A DNA stretch of 46,162 nt from an uncultured Acidobacteriota bacterium (GCA_902825985.1 CADEDC010000033.1:1-46162); one strand, 5' to 3'. Counted from the stretch's first letter, positions 30,760 through 39,542 are shown. The notes: generated by a model from the letters alone, not told the origin. A program made the numbers and translations.

Positions 30760-33504
30760 TTACCAGCGGACCTTGGCGCCCAGCTGCAGCCGGCGCGGCG
30801 CCACGTAGCGGGTCGGCACGCCGAACGCCGTGGACGAGCCGAGCGTCGAACCCACCCCCTCGTAGACGTCGTTGTTGGTCAGGTTCAGGGCGTCGATGAA
30901 CACCTCGAACTTCATCGGGATGGCCGCCGGCTCGAAGGTGCGCTGCACGCGCACGTCGAACAGGCGGGTCGGCGTGACGCGGCGGTCGCCGGTGTTCGGT
31001 TCCATGTTGATGGTCGGCGCCACCGGGAAGCCGAGGCCGGCGATGCGCAGCTGGCGCGTATAGAGCCGGCCGCTCTGGTGCTGCAGGTTGGCCGCCACCA
31101 GCACGTTCCACGGCATCCGATAGGTGAGCTGCAGCTTCATGACGACCGGCCGGTCGCCGATCAGACGGCCGTCGGTGTTGACGAAGTCGTTGGGACCGGC
31201 GGCATCACGTCCGAACGTCAACGCCTGACTGCTCTGCGCCGTGGTCGCGGTCGACCGGGCGCTCGACCCAATCCGGCCTTCCGACTTCGAGAGCACGGTC
31301 GAGAACACCGCCTGCCAATTGTTCGCCATCCGCTTCGTCAGCTGCATGGCGACGCCGTTGTAGCGCATGTACATGTCGTCCGGGTTGGTCTGCAGGAACA
31401 CCCGCGACGCGGCGCCGCTGGTCAGCCGGTAGAGCATCAGCGTGTCGCCGGTGGCGTCGACGCCGACGCTGTCGACGTACGGCACCTGCTGATAGGTGCC
31501 GGCGATGTCCTCCCAGCCGCCGTAGCCTTCCCCCCGCTTGTGGACGTAGTTCACCTGCAGGCCGAGGTTCTGCACCAGTTCCTGTTCGAGCTGGACGATG
31601 TACTGGTCGTTGAACGCCGGCTTGAAGTCCGGATCGATGCGCAGGTTGGCGTTGCTCGACACCTGCACGAAGTTCGACCGGTTGCCGTTCGCGTCCTGCG
31701 TGAAGCTGAACGACGGCGACACCGACGGCACCGCAGGACGGAACTCCGCCTGCTCCATCGCCCGGTAGTAGCGGCCGTAGTGCGCCTTCACCACCGTGCG
31801 GGCCGACTCGCTCACCTGGTAGTTGAAGCCGAGGCGCGGCGAGATGGTGTTCCAGCTGTAGAGACTGTCGTTCGCCGCCGACATCTGGCCGGTCGGATTG
31901 CCCAGCGCATCGAGGAACGGCAGCGACGGATACATCGCGCGGCTGTAGTCGTAGCGGACGCCGAGCGTCAGCGAGGCGCGGCCGAAGCGGACGTTGTCGT
32001 CGACGTAGGCGCCGGTCCACAGCACCTTCGCGCCCTGATGGAAGGGCACCTGGGTCGTCCCGGTCGTCTGACGGCCGGTGACGCTGTAGACCTGCAGCAC
32101 GTCGTTGTTGCCGGTCAGGCTGTCGCTGCCGTGGCCGCCGTACTGAAACCCGGTCTTCAGGTCGTGACTGGCGCCCATCGCCTTCTCGATGAAGTGGGTC
32201 AGCTTGGTCTGGTAGCCCCAGCGCCAGCTGCGGTTCTCGGCCCAGTTCTCGATGCCGCCGGTGATCTGCCCGGTGTCCTGGTCCTCGATGCGGGTCTGCA
32301 CGCGTGCGATGCCCGGCTGCAGCGGGTCGGTCGAGCTCTGGAGGTAGAAGCCGGACCACCGCGCCTCGAGGAACGTCTTGTCGGTCAGCACGCCGGTGTA
32401 GACGATGTTGGGCGTCGGGTTGTCGCCATGGCCGTAGCTGAGCGTGCTCGGCGCCGTGAACAGCGACGCGACCTGGGGCGTCGTGTAGTAGTCGTCGTGC
32501 CAGCCGTGCATGATCCGGTGCTTCGGGTTGATCGAGTAGTTGAACTTCCAGAACACCCGCTTGGTGTCGGTCTTCGTCGGGAACGCCGGGTTGACGCCGG
32601 GCTGCGAGTCGTAGTCCTGCTGGATCTGCACCGAACCGAAGAACCAGAACTTGTCGGTCAGGAACGGTCCGCCCGCCTGCATCGTCCAGTCGCGCCACCG
32701 CTCGCGGTTGTACGGCAGTCCGCGATCGACCGCGTCGGTCGTGTTGCGGCCGGTCAGTGCGTTGTTCTGATAGTAGAAGTTGCTGTCGCCGTGGAACTGG
32801 TTGCCGCCCTGGCGGGTGATGATGTTGAACACCGCCCCCTGGACGTTGCCGTACTCGGCCGACGCTCCGAGCTGGAGCACCTGGACCTCTTCGATGACGT
32901 CGGTGTTGGGCCACGGCGTGGAGCTGATGTCCGTGCCGTCGATCTGGTAGGAATTCTCGTTCGTGCTGCTGCCCAGCGCCTGCGCCGAGCTGCTGGTCCC
33001 GACGTTCGACGTCGAGCTCACGCCGGGCGCCGAGTTGATCAGATCGAAGTACGAGAAGCGGCGCACCGGCGCGTTCTCGACGAATTCCCGGTTGTAGCTG
33101 GTGCTGACTTCCGCGGTGACGACGTTGACGACCGGCGCGTCGCCGGTGACGGTCACCGATTCGTTGAGCGCACTCAACTTCATCTCGGTCGCGATGTTCG
33201 CGATGCTGCCGACGGCGATGGCGACCGCCTCCTGCTTGATCGTCGCGAACCCTTCGAGCACGTACTCCAGCTGGTAGCTGCCGGGCGGCAGCAACGGGAA
33301 GCGGAACACACCGGCTTCGGACGACACGTCGGTCTGATCACCCTGGATCGCGGCACCGCGAAGCGTCACGGTCACGCCGGGCAGCACGCCGCCGGACTCG
33401 TCGACGATCTTGCCGATGATCTCCCCAGTCGTCCGCTGCGCGGCAGCCGGCGTCGCCCAGCCCATCGCGATCACCAGTAACGCCAGGGCACACACCCGTC
33501 TCAT
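30760..33504 (-). CDS. TonB-dependent outer-membrane receptor (Oar-like, with carboxypeptidase-regulatory-like domain)
   Basis: From the ATG at 33504 (ribosome site GAGGAGG, spacing 4) the product has 914 residues. The signal peptide ends TPAAAQ near residue 23. Residues ~25-110 are a carboxypeptidase-regulatory-like domain (GEIIGKIVDESGGVLPGVTV), ~115-225 a plug domain (NSYQIDGTDISSTPWPNT, GAVFNIITRQGGNQFHG), and the rest a beta-barrel ending in a terminal aromatic (KVRW), as outer-membrane proteins do. It likely imports a large or scarce ligand in a TonB-dependent way. It sits between qhpG and qhpA, on the same strand, so a substrate for the amine dehydrogenase is a reasonable but unproven ligand. 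Confidence 0.9.
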   Translation of the reverse strand: MRRVCALALLVIAMGWATPAAAQRTTGEIIGKIVDESGGVLPGVTVTLRGAAIQGDQTDVSSEAGVFRFPLLPPGSYQLEYVLEGFATIKQEAVAIAVGSIANIATEMKLSALNESVTVTGDAPVVNVVTAEVSTSYNREFVENAPVRRFSYFDLINSAPGVSSTSNVGTSSSAQALGSSTNENSYQIDGTDISSTPWPNTDVIEEVQVLQLGASAEYGNVQGAVFNIITRQGGNQFHGDSNFYYQNNALTGRNTTDAVDRGLPYNRERWRDWTMQAGGPFLTDKFWFFGSVQIQQDYDSQPGVNPAFPTKTDTKRVFWKFNYSINPKHRIMHGWHDDYYTTPQVASLFTAPSTLSYGHGDNPTPNIVYTGVLTDKTFLEARWSGFYLQSSTDPLQPGIARVQTRIEDQDTGQITGGIENWAENRSWRWGYQTKLTHFIEKAMGASHDLKTGFQYGGHGSDSLTGNNDVLQVYSVTGRQTTGTTQVPFHQGAKVLWTGAYVDDNVRFGRASLTLGVRYDYSRAMYPSLPFLDALGNPTGQMSAANDSLYSWNTISPRLGFNYQVSESARTVVKAHYGRYYRAMEQAEFRPAVPSVSPSFSFTQDANGNRSNFVQVSSNANLRIDPDFKPAFNDQYIVQLEQELVQNLGLQVNYVHKRGEGYGGWEDIAGTYQQVPYVDSVGVDATGDTLMLYRLTSGAASRVFLQTNPDDMYMRYNGVAMQLTKRMANNWQAVFSTVLSKSEGRIGSSARSTATTAQSSQALTFGRDAAGPNDFVNTDGRLIGDRPVVMKLQLTYRMPWNVLVAANLQHQSGRLYTRQLRIAGLGFPVAPTINMEPNTGDRRVTPTRLFDVRVQRTFEPAAIPMKFEVFIDALNLTNNDVYEGVGSTLGSSTAFGVPTRYVAPRRLQLGAKVRW

Positions 33505-33837
33505 AAATCCTCCTCGGTCGCGTCGTGAGTTCGGTTGGCTGGAGATAGAGCGATAGATCGACCACTCCCCCCGACTCACGGAAGAGCAAGCGACATACCA
33601 CCACTGCGCACGGCGGAAAACGCGGCGCTTTCATCGCCACATGTCGGGCGACCGCGCTCGCGGCGGGCGGCAGCGGCTGAAAAGCCACAGCCGTGTCGGA
33701 AAACGCCGGAACCGATCGACATTTGTGTCGGGGCCGAGGGCAGGCATGGCGCGAATCGGAGAGATCGCCTTTGCAGGCGGGCCACCGGCACGTGGCACAA
33801 CACCGACAGGTTTGTCCGTTGCGATGCGCGGCGGCGC
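33505..33837. promoter_or_regulatory. 333-bp qhpG-receptor intergenic region with repeated TGTCGG motifs
   Basis: No gene is seen here. It carries an inverted repeat CGACA-TTTG-TGTCG (33717-33730), a similar one with one mismatch, CCGACA-GGTT-TGTCCG (33803-33818), and further TGTCGG half-sites at 33642 and 33694. CGGAAAACGC is directly repeated at 33614 and 33697. The region probably holds the main promoter of the receptor-qhpADCB transcript and operator sites; no convincing -35/-10 pair could be assigned. Confidence 0.4.
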
Positions 33838-35322
33838 TCAGACGTGCGGGGTCGCCGGCCGCGGCTGCATCGTCAACAGTCCACGCGCGACCAACAGCGA
33901 CACGCTGTGCAGGAAGGCCGGCAGCGGCACCGGCGCGACGGCGTGCGAGTAGGCCTCGTAGAGTCCCGGGACGTCGTGGCCGCCGCGGGCGATGTCGGCG
34001 GTGCGCAACAGGTCGACGCCGGCGAAGTAGCGCATCGGGGACGTCACGCCGGGAATCCGCAGCGCCGGTTCGAGCACGATCTCACGGCCGCGAATCAGCG
34101 GCATCGTGTCGTACGCCAGATTGCCGGCCGACAGCGGGCCAGGCGCGGCGCCGCGCAGACGGGCGAACGCCTGCTGCACGTCGGCGGCGCGCGCCAGGCC
34201 GGCTTCGTCCGGCGTGTCATGGCCGTCCGGAACGACGACGGCGGCCCGCTGGCCCCAGAACGGATGCGCGTGGCGGGCGAACGCCTCGCGGGCGTAGTCG
34301 CGCGATTGTCGCAGATGCGCCAGGAACATCTCGCGTTCGCGGGCGGCGAAGAAGTCGAGGGACGCGGCACGGCGCGCCGCGTCACTCATCGCGGTATGGA
34401 CCGCAATCGCCGCCACCCAGGCCGACGCCAGCGCCTTCTTGACGCCGAACGACGACAGCGGGTCGATACAGGCCCCGGCATCGCCGACCAGCAGATGCGA
34501 CGGTCCGGCGTAGGCCGACGACGAGTACACCGAGGCGTCGCACGCCCACGTGTGCAGGAGCGTCGCACCGGCGCGCAGCCCTTCGAGCTGCCGCGACCTG
34601 GCGAGCGCCGTCAAATAAGTGGCGTCGAGCGTCCGCCCGCGCGGCACCTGCGAGACGGTGCCGTCGACCATGACGACGAGGTGGCGGATGTCGGCGGCGA
34701 CCGGGATCGACCACGCCCAGCCATCCTCGCAGGTTTCGATGATCGTGTAGCTCTCGTCGGGCAGCCGCCAGCCGCCCGGCCGCTGCCAGACGCCGATGAG
34801 CGCCTGCATGCGAAAGGCGCTCTCGTAGCGGCGGACCGGACGGCCGACGACGCCGGCGCGGCCCGAGGCGTCGAGCACGAAACGGGCCCGCGCGGTGCGG
34901 GCGCCGGTCGCCGTCCCGTAGTGGAGGTGCGAACCGTCGCCGTCGGGCGCGACGCGTGTGACGGTGGCGCCACGCACCACCGTGGCGCCGGCGTCGACGG
35001 CCAGCTGCTGCAGCAGGGCGTCGAGCTCGGGACGGAACAGCTGAAACCCGCGCGCCCCGCCGCCGTAGGGTTCGAGTTGCGCCTCGCGGTCGCCCCACCA
35101 GACCGCGTTGCCGATCCCACGGCCGAAGCCGGCCTGCTCGACGGCGGCGAGGGCGCCGATGGCGGCCAGCAGCTTGCGGCTGCTCGGCGGCAGCGACTCG
35201 GCCAGGCCCCGTCGCCGGTCGACCTCGCGCGTCAACACGAGGACCGAGTGGCCCCAGGACGCCAGCAGGCGGGCGGCGGCCGCTCCCGCGGGACCGCCGC
35301 CAACCACCGCCACGTCCCACAT
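33838..35322 (-). CDS. qhpG: QhpG-like FAD-dependent monooxygenase (Trp hydroxylation for CTQ)
   Basis: From the ATG at 35322 the product has 494 residues. The N-terminal FAD-binding motif is VVGGGPAGAAAARLL (Gly8-Gly13), and the second nucleotide motif is LLVGDAGACIDPLSSFG near 225-240, as in tryptophan-halogenase/aromatic-hydroxylase flavoproteins. QhpG adds two oxygens to the Trp of cross-linked QhpC before leader removal. The assignment rests on family and on being next to qhpADCBFE on the same strand, but it is separated from them by the receptor and a 333-bp gap. A geranylgeranyl-reductase-like enzyme is the alternative. The frame continues 23 codons upstream, but the FAD motif supports this start. 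Confidence 0.82.
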   Translation of the reverse strand: MWDVAVVGGGPAGAAAARLLASWGHSVLVLTREVDRRRGLAESLPPSSRKLLAAIGALAAVEQAGFGRGIGNAVWWGDREAQLEPYGGGARGFQLFRPELDALLQQLAVDAGATVVRGATVTRVAPDGDGSHLHYGTATGARTARARFVLDASGRAGVVGRPVRRYESAFRMQALIGVWQRPGGWRLPDESYTIIETCEDGWAWSIPVAADIRHLVVMVDGTVSQVPRGRTLDATYLTALARSRQLEGLRAGATLLHTWACDASVYSSSAYAGPSHLLVGDAGACIDPLSSFGVKKALASAWVAAIAVHTAMSDAARRAASLDFFAAREREMFLAHLRQSRDYAREAFARHAHPFWGQRAAVVVPDGHDTPDEAGLARAADVQQAFARLRGAAPGPLSAGNLAYDTMPLIRGREIVLEPALRIPGVTSPMRYFAGVDLLRTADIARGGHDVPGLYEAYSHAVAPVPLPAFLHSVSLLVARGLLTMQPRPATPHV

Positions 35323-35488
35323 GCAGGTGGTGCCGGCGGGCCGCAGCCGATGACTGTGTACTGGATGACCGTGCGGTGGTGGAAGCGCCACGTCCCCCCG
35401 GCCTTAGCAAGGCCGATGCCCGGTCGACACCGAGCCGCTCCGAGGTGTCCGGCGCGCTTCGCCTGATCGCGGCAGTCGCGGGCCGGCG

Positions 35489-35520
35489 TATCATCGACTC
35501 ATGGAGAGTGCCTGGCCATG
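35489..35520 (+). promoter_or_regulatory. -10-like element and six-codon open frame in front of the S46 peptidase
   Basis: TATCAT (35489-35494), six bases, then ATG at 35501, opening MESAWP-stop. Its TGA overlaps the peptidase ATG (35518) as ATGA. The micro-ORF also contains GGAGAG, which can act as the ribosome site of the peptidase. Leaderless uORF or short 5' leader cannot be told apart by reading. Confidence 0.35.
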
Positions 35521-37611
35521 ATGGCGTGGAATCGCATGATCGTCGCCGCCGGCGTCGGCACCCTGCTCGGGCTCGCGGTCCTGCGGGCCGACGAAGGCAT
35601 GTGGACCTTCGACAATCCGCCGCGGCAGCAGTGGCGGGAACGCTACCAGTTCGAGCCGTCCGACGCCTGGCTCGATCATCTCCGCCTGTCGTCGATCCGG
35701 CTGATCGACGGCAGCAGCGGCGGCAGCGCCTCCTTCGTCTCGCCCGACGGCCTGATTCTGACCAACCAGCACGTCGCTGCCGGACAGTTGCAGAAGCTCT
35801 CCACCGCGACGCGCGACCTGGTGCGCGACGGCTACTACGCCGCCACCCGCGACGCCGAATTGAAGCTGCCGGATCTCGAAGCGAACGTCCTGGTCTCCTA
35901 CGAGGACGTGACCGGTCGCGTCCAGGGGGCGGTCAGACCTGGCGCCAGCGATGCCGAGGCGGCCGCGGCACGGCGCGCCACCATCGCGACGATAGAGAAG
36001 GACTCGCTCGACCGTACCGGCCTGCGCTCCGACGTCGTCACGCTGTACGCCGGTGGCGAGTACTGGCTGTATCGCTACAAGAAGTACACCGACCTGCGGC
36101 TGGTGTTCGCGCCGGAGGAACAGATCGCCTACTTCGGCGGCGACTACGACAACTTCACCTTTCCGCGCCACGATCTCGACATCACGTTCCTGCGCGCCTA
36201 CGACAACGGCCAGCCGGTGAAGACCGCCCATCACCTGCGGTGGTCGCCGACCGGCGCGGTTGACGGCGAATTCATCGTGCTGTCGGGACTCCCCGGTTCG
36301 ACCGATCGCCTGCTGACGATGACGCAGATCGCATATCAACGCGATGTCGGCAATCCCCTGCAGAAGCGGGTGTGGGAAGCGCGGCGGAACACGTTGCTCG
36401 CGTACGGCCGGAACAGTCCGGAGGCGGCACGGCGTGCCGCGAGCACGGTCCGGTCGCTCGAGAACTCGCTCAAACGGCTGGTCGGCCAGCAGCAGGGGCT
36501 GGCGAATCCGCGGATCATCAGCCGCAAGGCCGACGACGAAGCGTCGCTGCGGCGTGCGGTGGCGGCGAATCCGGCCTGGCAGTCGGCGTACGGCGGGGCG
36601 TGGACGCGCCTCGATACCCTCTACCGCGACGTGCCGGCGCTGGCGCCCCGTCTGGCGTTCTCGACGCTGGCGCCGTCGCGCCTGGGTGGCTATGCGACGA
36701 CGCTGGTGCGCTACGAGCGGGAGGCGCAGAAGCCGAGTGACGAGCGGCTCGACGAGTTCCGCGATTCGCGGCTCGAGGCGCTCCGCTTCTCGCTGTTGTC
36801 GACCGCGCCGGTCTATCCGGACATGGAAGAAGCGGTGCTGACCGGCTGGCTCGCCGAGGCGCGCGCCGTGCTCGGACCCGACGACCCGTTCGTCCGGGCG
36901 GCGCTGCAGGGCCGGGAGCCGCCGCTGGTCGCACGCGAGGTCGTCGCCGGGACGACGCTGGCCGACGTCGCCGCGCGCCGGCGGCTGCTCGACGAGGGCG
37001 TCTCGACGTCGGCCGACCCGCTGATCGAACTGGCGCGCCGCATCGACCCGATCGGCCGCGAACTGCGCGAGTGGCAGGACTCGACGCTGCGCAGTGTCGA
37101 AGCGTCCGCCGGCCAGCAGATCGCCGGCGCCCGCTTTGCCGTGTTGGGCAAGTCGGTGTATCCCGACGCGACGTTCACGCTCCGTCTCGGTTACGGCCGG
37201 GTGCTCGGCTACGAGGAGGACACGACGCTGGTGCCGTGGAAGACGACGTTCTACGGTCTCTACGATCGCGCCGAGGGCTTCGCCGAGAAGCCGCCATTCA
37301 CGTTGCCGGCACGGTGGAAGGCGCGCCGCGACAGGCTGGCGCTCGGCACGCCGCTGAACTTCGTCTATACGGCCGACACCATCGGCGGCAACTCCGGCAG
37401 CCCGATCGTCAACCGGGCCGGCGATCTGGTCGGCCTGAACTTCGACAGCAACCAGCAGAAGCTGGCGAATCGGTATCTCTACATCGACGAAGCGGAGGGC
37501 AGCCGGGCGATTGCCATCCACAGCGCCGCGGTTCTCGAGGCGCTCGCCAAGGTGTACGACGCGGCACCGTTGGTTCGCGAGCTGACACCGCCGGCCGCCG
37601 CGACGCGATAG
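35518..37611 (+). CDS. S46 family dipeptidyl-peptidase (DPP7/DPP11-like)
   Basis: This 697-residue periplasmic serine peptidase has a signal segment (about 5-24) and the S46 hallmarks: [19 protein letters not shown] with His85, [13 protein letters not shown] with the catalytic Asp at 219 or 221, and GGNSGSPIV with Ser626. The length is typical for DPP7. The family removes dipeptides from peptide N-termini. At the residue that separates DPP7 (Gly) from DPP11 (Arg), the FD-x-N motif appears to have Ser644, so the P1 preference is unclear. It is divergent from qhpG (195 bp between starts). Confidence 0.92.
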   Translation: MMAWNRMIVAAGVGTLLGLAVLRADEGMWTFDNPPRQQWRERYQFEPSDAWLDHLRLSSIRLIDGSSGGSASFVSPDGLILTNQHVAAGQLQKLSTATRDLVRDGYYAATRDAELKLPDLEANVLVSYEDVTGRVQGAVRPGASDAEAAAARRATIATIEKDSLDRTGLRSDVVTLYAGGEYWLYRYKKYTDLRLVFAPEEQIAYFGGDYDNFTFPRHDLDITFLRAYDNGQPVKTAHHLRWSPTGAVDGEFIVLSGLPGSTDRLLTMTQIAYQRDVGNPLQKRVWEARRNTLLAYGRNSPEAARRAASTVRSLENSLKRLVGQQQGLANPRIISRKADDEASLRRAVAANPAWQSAYGGAWTRLDTLYRDVPALAPRLAFSTLAPSRLGGYATTLVRYEREAQKPSDERLDEFRDSRLEALRFSLLSTAPVYPDMEEAVLTGWLAEARAVLGPDDPFVRAALQGREPPLVAREVVAGTTLADVAARRRLLDEGVSTSADPLIELARRIDPIGRELREWQDSTLRSVEASAGQQIAGARFAVLGKSVYPDATFTLRLGYGRVLGYEEDTTLVPWKTTFYGLYDRAEGFAEKPPFTLPARWKARRDRLALGTPLNFVYTADTIGGNSGSPIVNRAGDLVGLNFDSNQQKLANRYLYIDEAEGSRAIAIHSAAVLEALAKVYDAAPLVRELTPPAAATR

Positions 37612-37651
37612 GCCGGCCCACCCCGCGACCCTGCCGACGGCCGTCGCGTCG

Positions 37652-37670
37652 CCGGCCGCGCCGCGGCCGG
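37652..37670. terminator. Palindromic hairpin between convergent S46 peptidase and DUF4920 genes
   Basis: CCGGCCGCG-C-CGCGGCCGG is a perfect 9-bp inverted repeat with one central base, placed between two stop codons. A possible bidirectional terminator, without a T-run. Confidence 0.35.
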
Positions 37671-37671
37671 A

Positions 37672-38196
37672 TCAGTTGTCGACGAGTGCGCCGGTCGCCA
37701 GAAGGTGCCACTGGCTGGCGTCGGCGGCCGACTTCCCTTCGGCCTTCGCGTGTTCCTCGGCCGCCTCGCGGCCATGGCCAGCCGCCGCGCCGTGGCCGCC
37801 CGCGGCCTCGTGCCCGCCATGTCCATGCCCACCGATCCGCTCCACCACGCCTTCGGCGACGGCACGCGAGCCGCGGGCACTCATCGGGAAGACGACGACG
37901 CCGTGCTCCACCTGGATCAGCAGGGTCTTGTCGGCCTTCGCCCGGGTCGGCGCGAGCGCCAGCCAGCACCCCATCTCCGCACAGACCGACGTCACGTAAC
38001 CTTCGACGCGCACCGTTCTGCCTTCGTACTTCGACGGCGACGCGAGCACGTCGGCCAGTGGCGTGGCTTCCTTGATCGAGACGCCCTTGCCGTAACTCTT
38101 CGGATCGGCGGCCGTGGCGATCGCCCCGGCCAGGATGCAGGCGACCGCCGACGCTGCAATCGCCGCGATGCCTCTCGATGGATTCAGGTTGTGCAC
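37672..38196 (-). CDS. Secreted DUF4920 (OB-fold) protein with a His-rich segment
   Basis: The GTG at 38196 has AGGAGGG about 10 bases upstream and gives 174 residues with a signal peptide (AAIAASAVACILAGAIATA). The DUF4920 core is recognised by YEGRTVRVEGYVTSVC and EMGCWLAL. It carries a His/Gly stretch near residues 118-145 (GGHGHGGHEAAGGHG and more), which looks like a metal-binding insert. It is divergent from the czcCBA genes across 77 bp that hold the putative CzcR boxes, so a periplasmic metal-binding role is likely but inferred. TTG at 38229 is another possible start. Confidence 0.78.
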   Translation of the reverse strand: MHNLNPSRGIAAIAASAVACILAGAIATAADPKSYGKGVSIKEATPLADVLASPSKYEGRTVRVEGYVTSVCAEMGCWLALAPTRAKADKTLLIQVEHGVVVFPMSARGSRAVAEGVVERIGGHGHGGHEAAGGHGAAAGHGREAAEEHAKAEGKSAADASQWHLLATGALVDN

Positions 38197-38229
38197 GGTT
38201 CCCAGCCCTCCTGCCAGAGCATAGCGCAA

Positions 38230-38258
38230 CTCTCATGTGGCTCTCATCCGGCTCTGCT
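38230..38258. promoter_or_regulatory. Three 7-bp direct repeats with 11-bp period (putative OmpR/PhoB-type box) upstream of czcC
   Basis: CTCTCAT (38230-38236), CTCTCAT (38241-38247) and CTCTGCT (38252-38258), each separated by 4 bases. Seven-bp repeats with an 11-bp period are what PhoB/OmpR-family regulators bind (compare the pho box, CTGTCAT repeats). The cognate candidate is the OmpR-type regulator at 43916. The box lies between the divergent czcC and DUF4920 starts and could control both. Confidence 0.6.
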
Positions 38259-38273
38259 AGAAGGAGGGTACCC

Positions 38274-39542
38274 ATGATGCGCCTTCTCCACCGCACCCGA
38301 CCCACCGGACGGGTGGCGGCTGTCGTCGCAGCCGTGCTGCTCGGGCCACCGCCGGCGGCGGCGCAGACCGCTGACCGGCCGGTGACGCTGCGCGAGGCCG
38401 TGCTGCTGGCGCGGGCGCAGTCGCCGGCCCGTCGTGCCTCGGTGGCACGCGTCGACGCCGCCGACCTGTCGCGCACCTACGCCGGCCGGCTGCTGAACCC
38501 ATCGACCGAACTGCGGTGGGAGAACCTGGCGCCCGGCCTGCCGGCGACGTTGCCGCTGGACATCTTCGCGACCGTCACGCAGCCGATCGAACTCGGCGGC
38601 GAGCGGGCGGCCCGCCGCGGCATCGCCGCCGCCACGCTGGACGGAGCCCGGGCCTCGCTGTGGGCGACCGAGCGGGCGCTCGATCACGAGATCGTCCGTC
38701 GCTACCTCGCCGTCGTCCGCGAACGCGACCGCGGCCGGACGCTCGCCGAGCAGGCGGAAGGGCTGGCGGAGCTGGTCCGCATCCTCCAACGGCGCGTCGC
38801 CGAGGGCGTGACCGCGGAAGCCGACCTCCGCAAGATGGAGACCGAACGGGCCCGCGTCGACACCGACGCCGCACTGGCCCGCATCGCCGCCGGCCGTGAA
38901 CTCGCGGTACTCGCCGCGGTGGTCGGCTGGCCGGCGTCACCGCCGCTCGACGCGCTCGAACGTCCGCTGGCGGTGCTGCCGGCGGCGGGCGACAGCGATG
39001 CCGTCGTGGCGGCGGCGCTCGAGCGGCGCCCGGACGTGCAGATCGCGGCGGCGCGTCTCGAGGCCCTGCGTCAGAACCTGCGCTTCGAGCAGGCGAGGCG
39101 AATCCCCGATCTCAACCTCACCGGCGGCTACAAGCGTACCGCCGGCTATGACACCGGCGTGGTTGCCCTGGTGATGCCGATCCCGCTGTTCGAGCACAAC
39201 CGGGCGTCCATCGTGTTGGCGAACGGCAACGTCATCGCGGCGGAGCTCGAGCTCGACCAGGCCCGGCGGCTGGCCGCGGGCGATGCCCGGGCGTCGCTGG
39301 CGGCCGCCGCCGAACTGCTGCGGCGCAGCGCCGATGCCGAGGCCCGGCTCGTCGATCCGGCCGGTCAGGTGCGCCAGGCGGCGCGTGCCGCCTTCGCGTC
39401 CGGGGCCGGCGATCTGCTGCGGCTGGTCGACGCCGAGCGGGTCTACGCCGACGCCCGCATCGCGGTCGCCGATCTGTCCATCGAGGCCGTCCTCGCCACC
39501 ATCGAGGCGCGGCTCGCTCTCGCGGAGGACGCGATTCCATGA
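38274..39542 (+). CDS. czcC: CzcC/TolC-type outer-membrane factor of RND efflux
   Basis: The ATG at 38274 follows a strong ribosome site (AAGGAGGG). The 422-residue product has a signal peptide ending AAAQTAD (about 30) and two outer-membrane-efflux repeats of long alpha-helices (REAVLLARAQSPARR, EQAEGLAELVRIL, DAERVYADARIAVADL). It forms the outer-membrane channel of a tripartite pump with the next two gene products. It overlaps czcB by 4 bases. Confidence 0.9.
   Translation: MMRLLHRTRPTGRVAAVVAAVLLGPPPAAAQTADRPVTLREAVLLARAQSPARRASVARVDAADLSRTYAGRLLNPSTELRWENLAPGLPATLPLDIFATVTQPIELGGERAARRGIAAATLDGARASLWATERALDHEIVRRYLAVVRERDRGRTLAEQAEGLAELVRILQRRVAEGVTAEADLRKMETERARVDTDAALARIAAGRELAVLAAVVGWPASPPLDALERPLAVLPAAGDSDAVVAAALERRPDVQIAAARLEALRQNLRFEQARRIPDLNLTGGYKRTAGYDTGVVALVMPIPLFEHNRASIVLANGNVIAAELELDQARRLAAGDARASLAAAAELLRRSADAEARLVDPAGQVRQAARAAFASGAGDLLRLVDAERVYADARIAVADLSIEAVLATIEARLALAEDAIP

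Noticed and set aside
30535-33480. A 981-codon plus-strand open frame opposite the TonB-dependent receptor
   Set aside because: The minus strand has a signal peptide, plug and barrel and a perfect ribosome site; the plus-strand product resembles no protein family.
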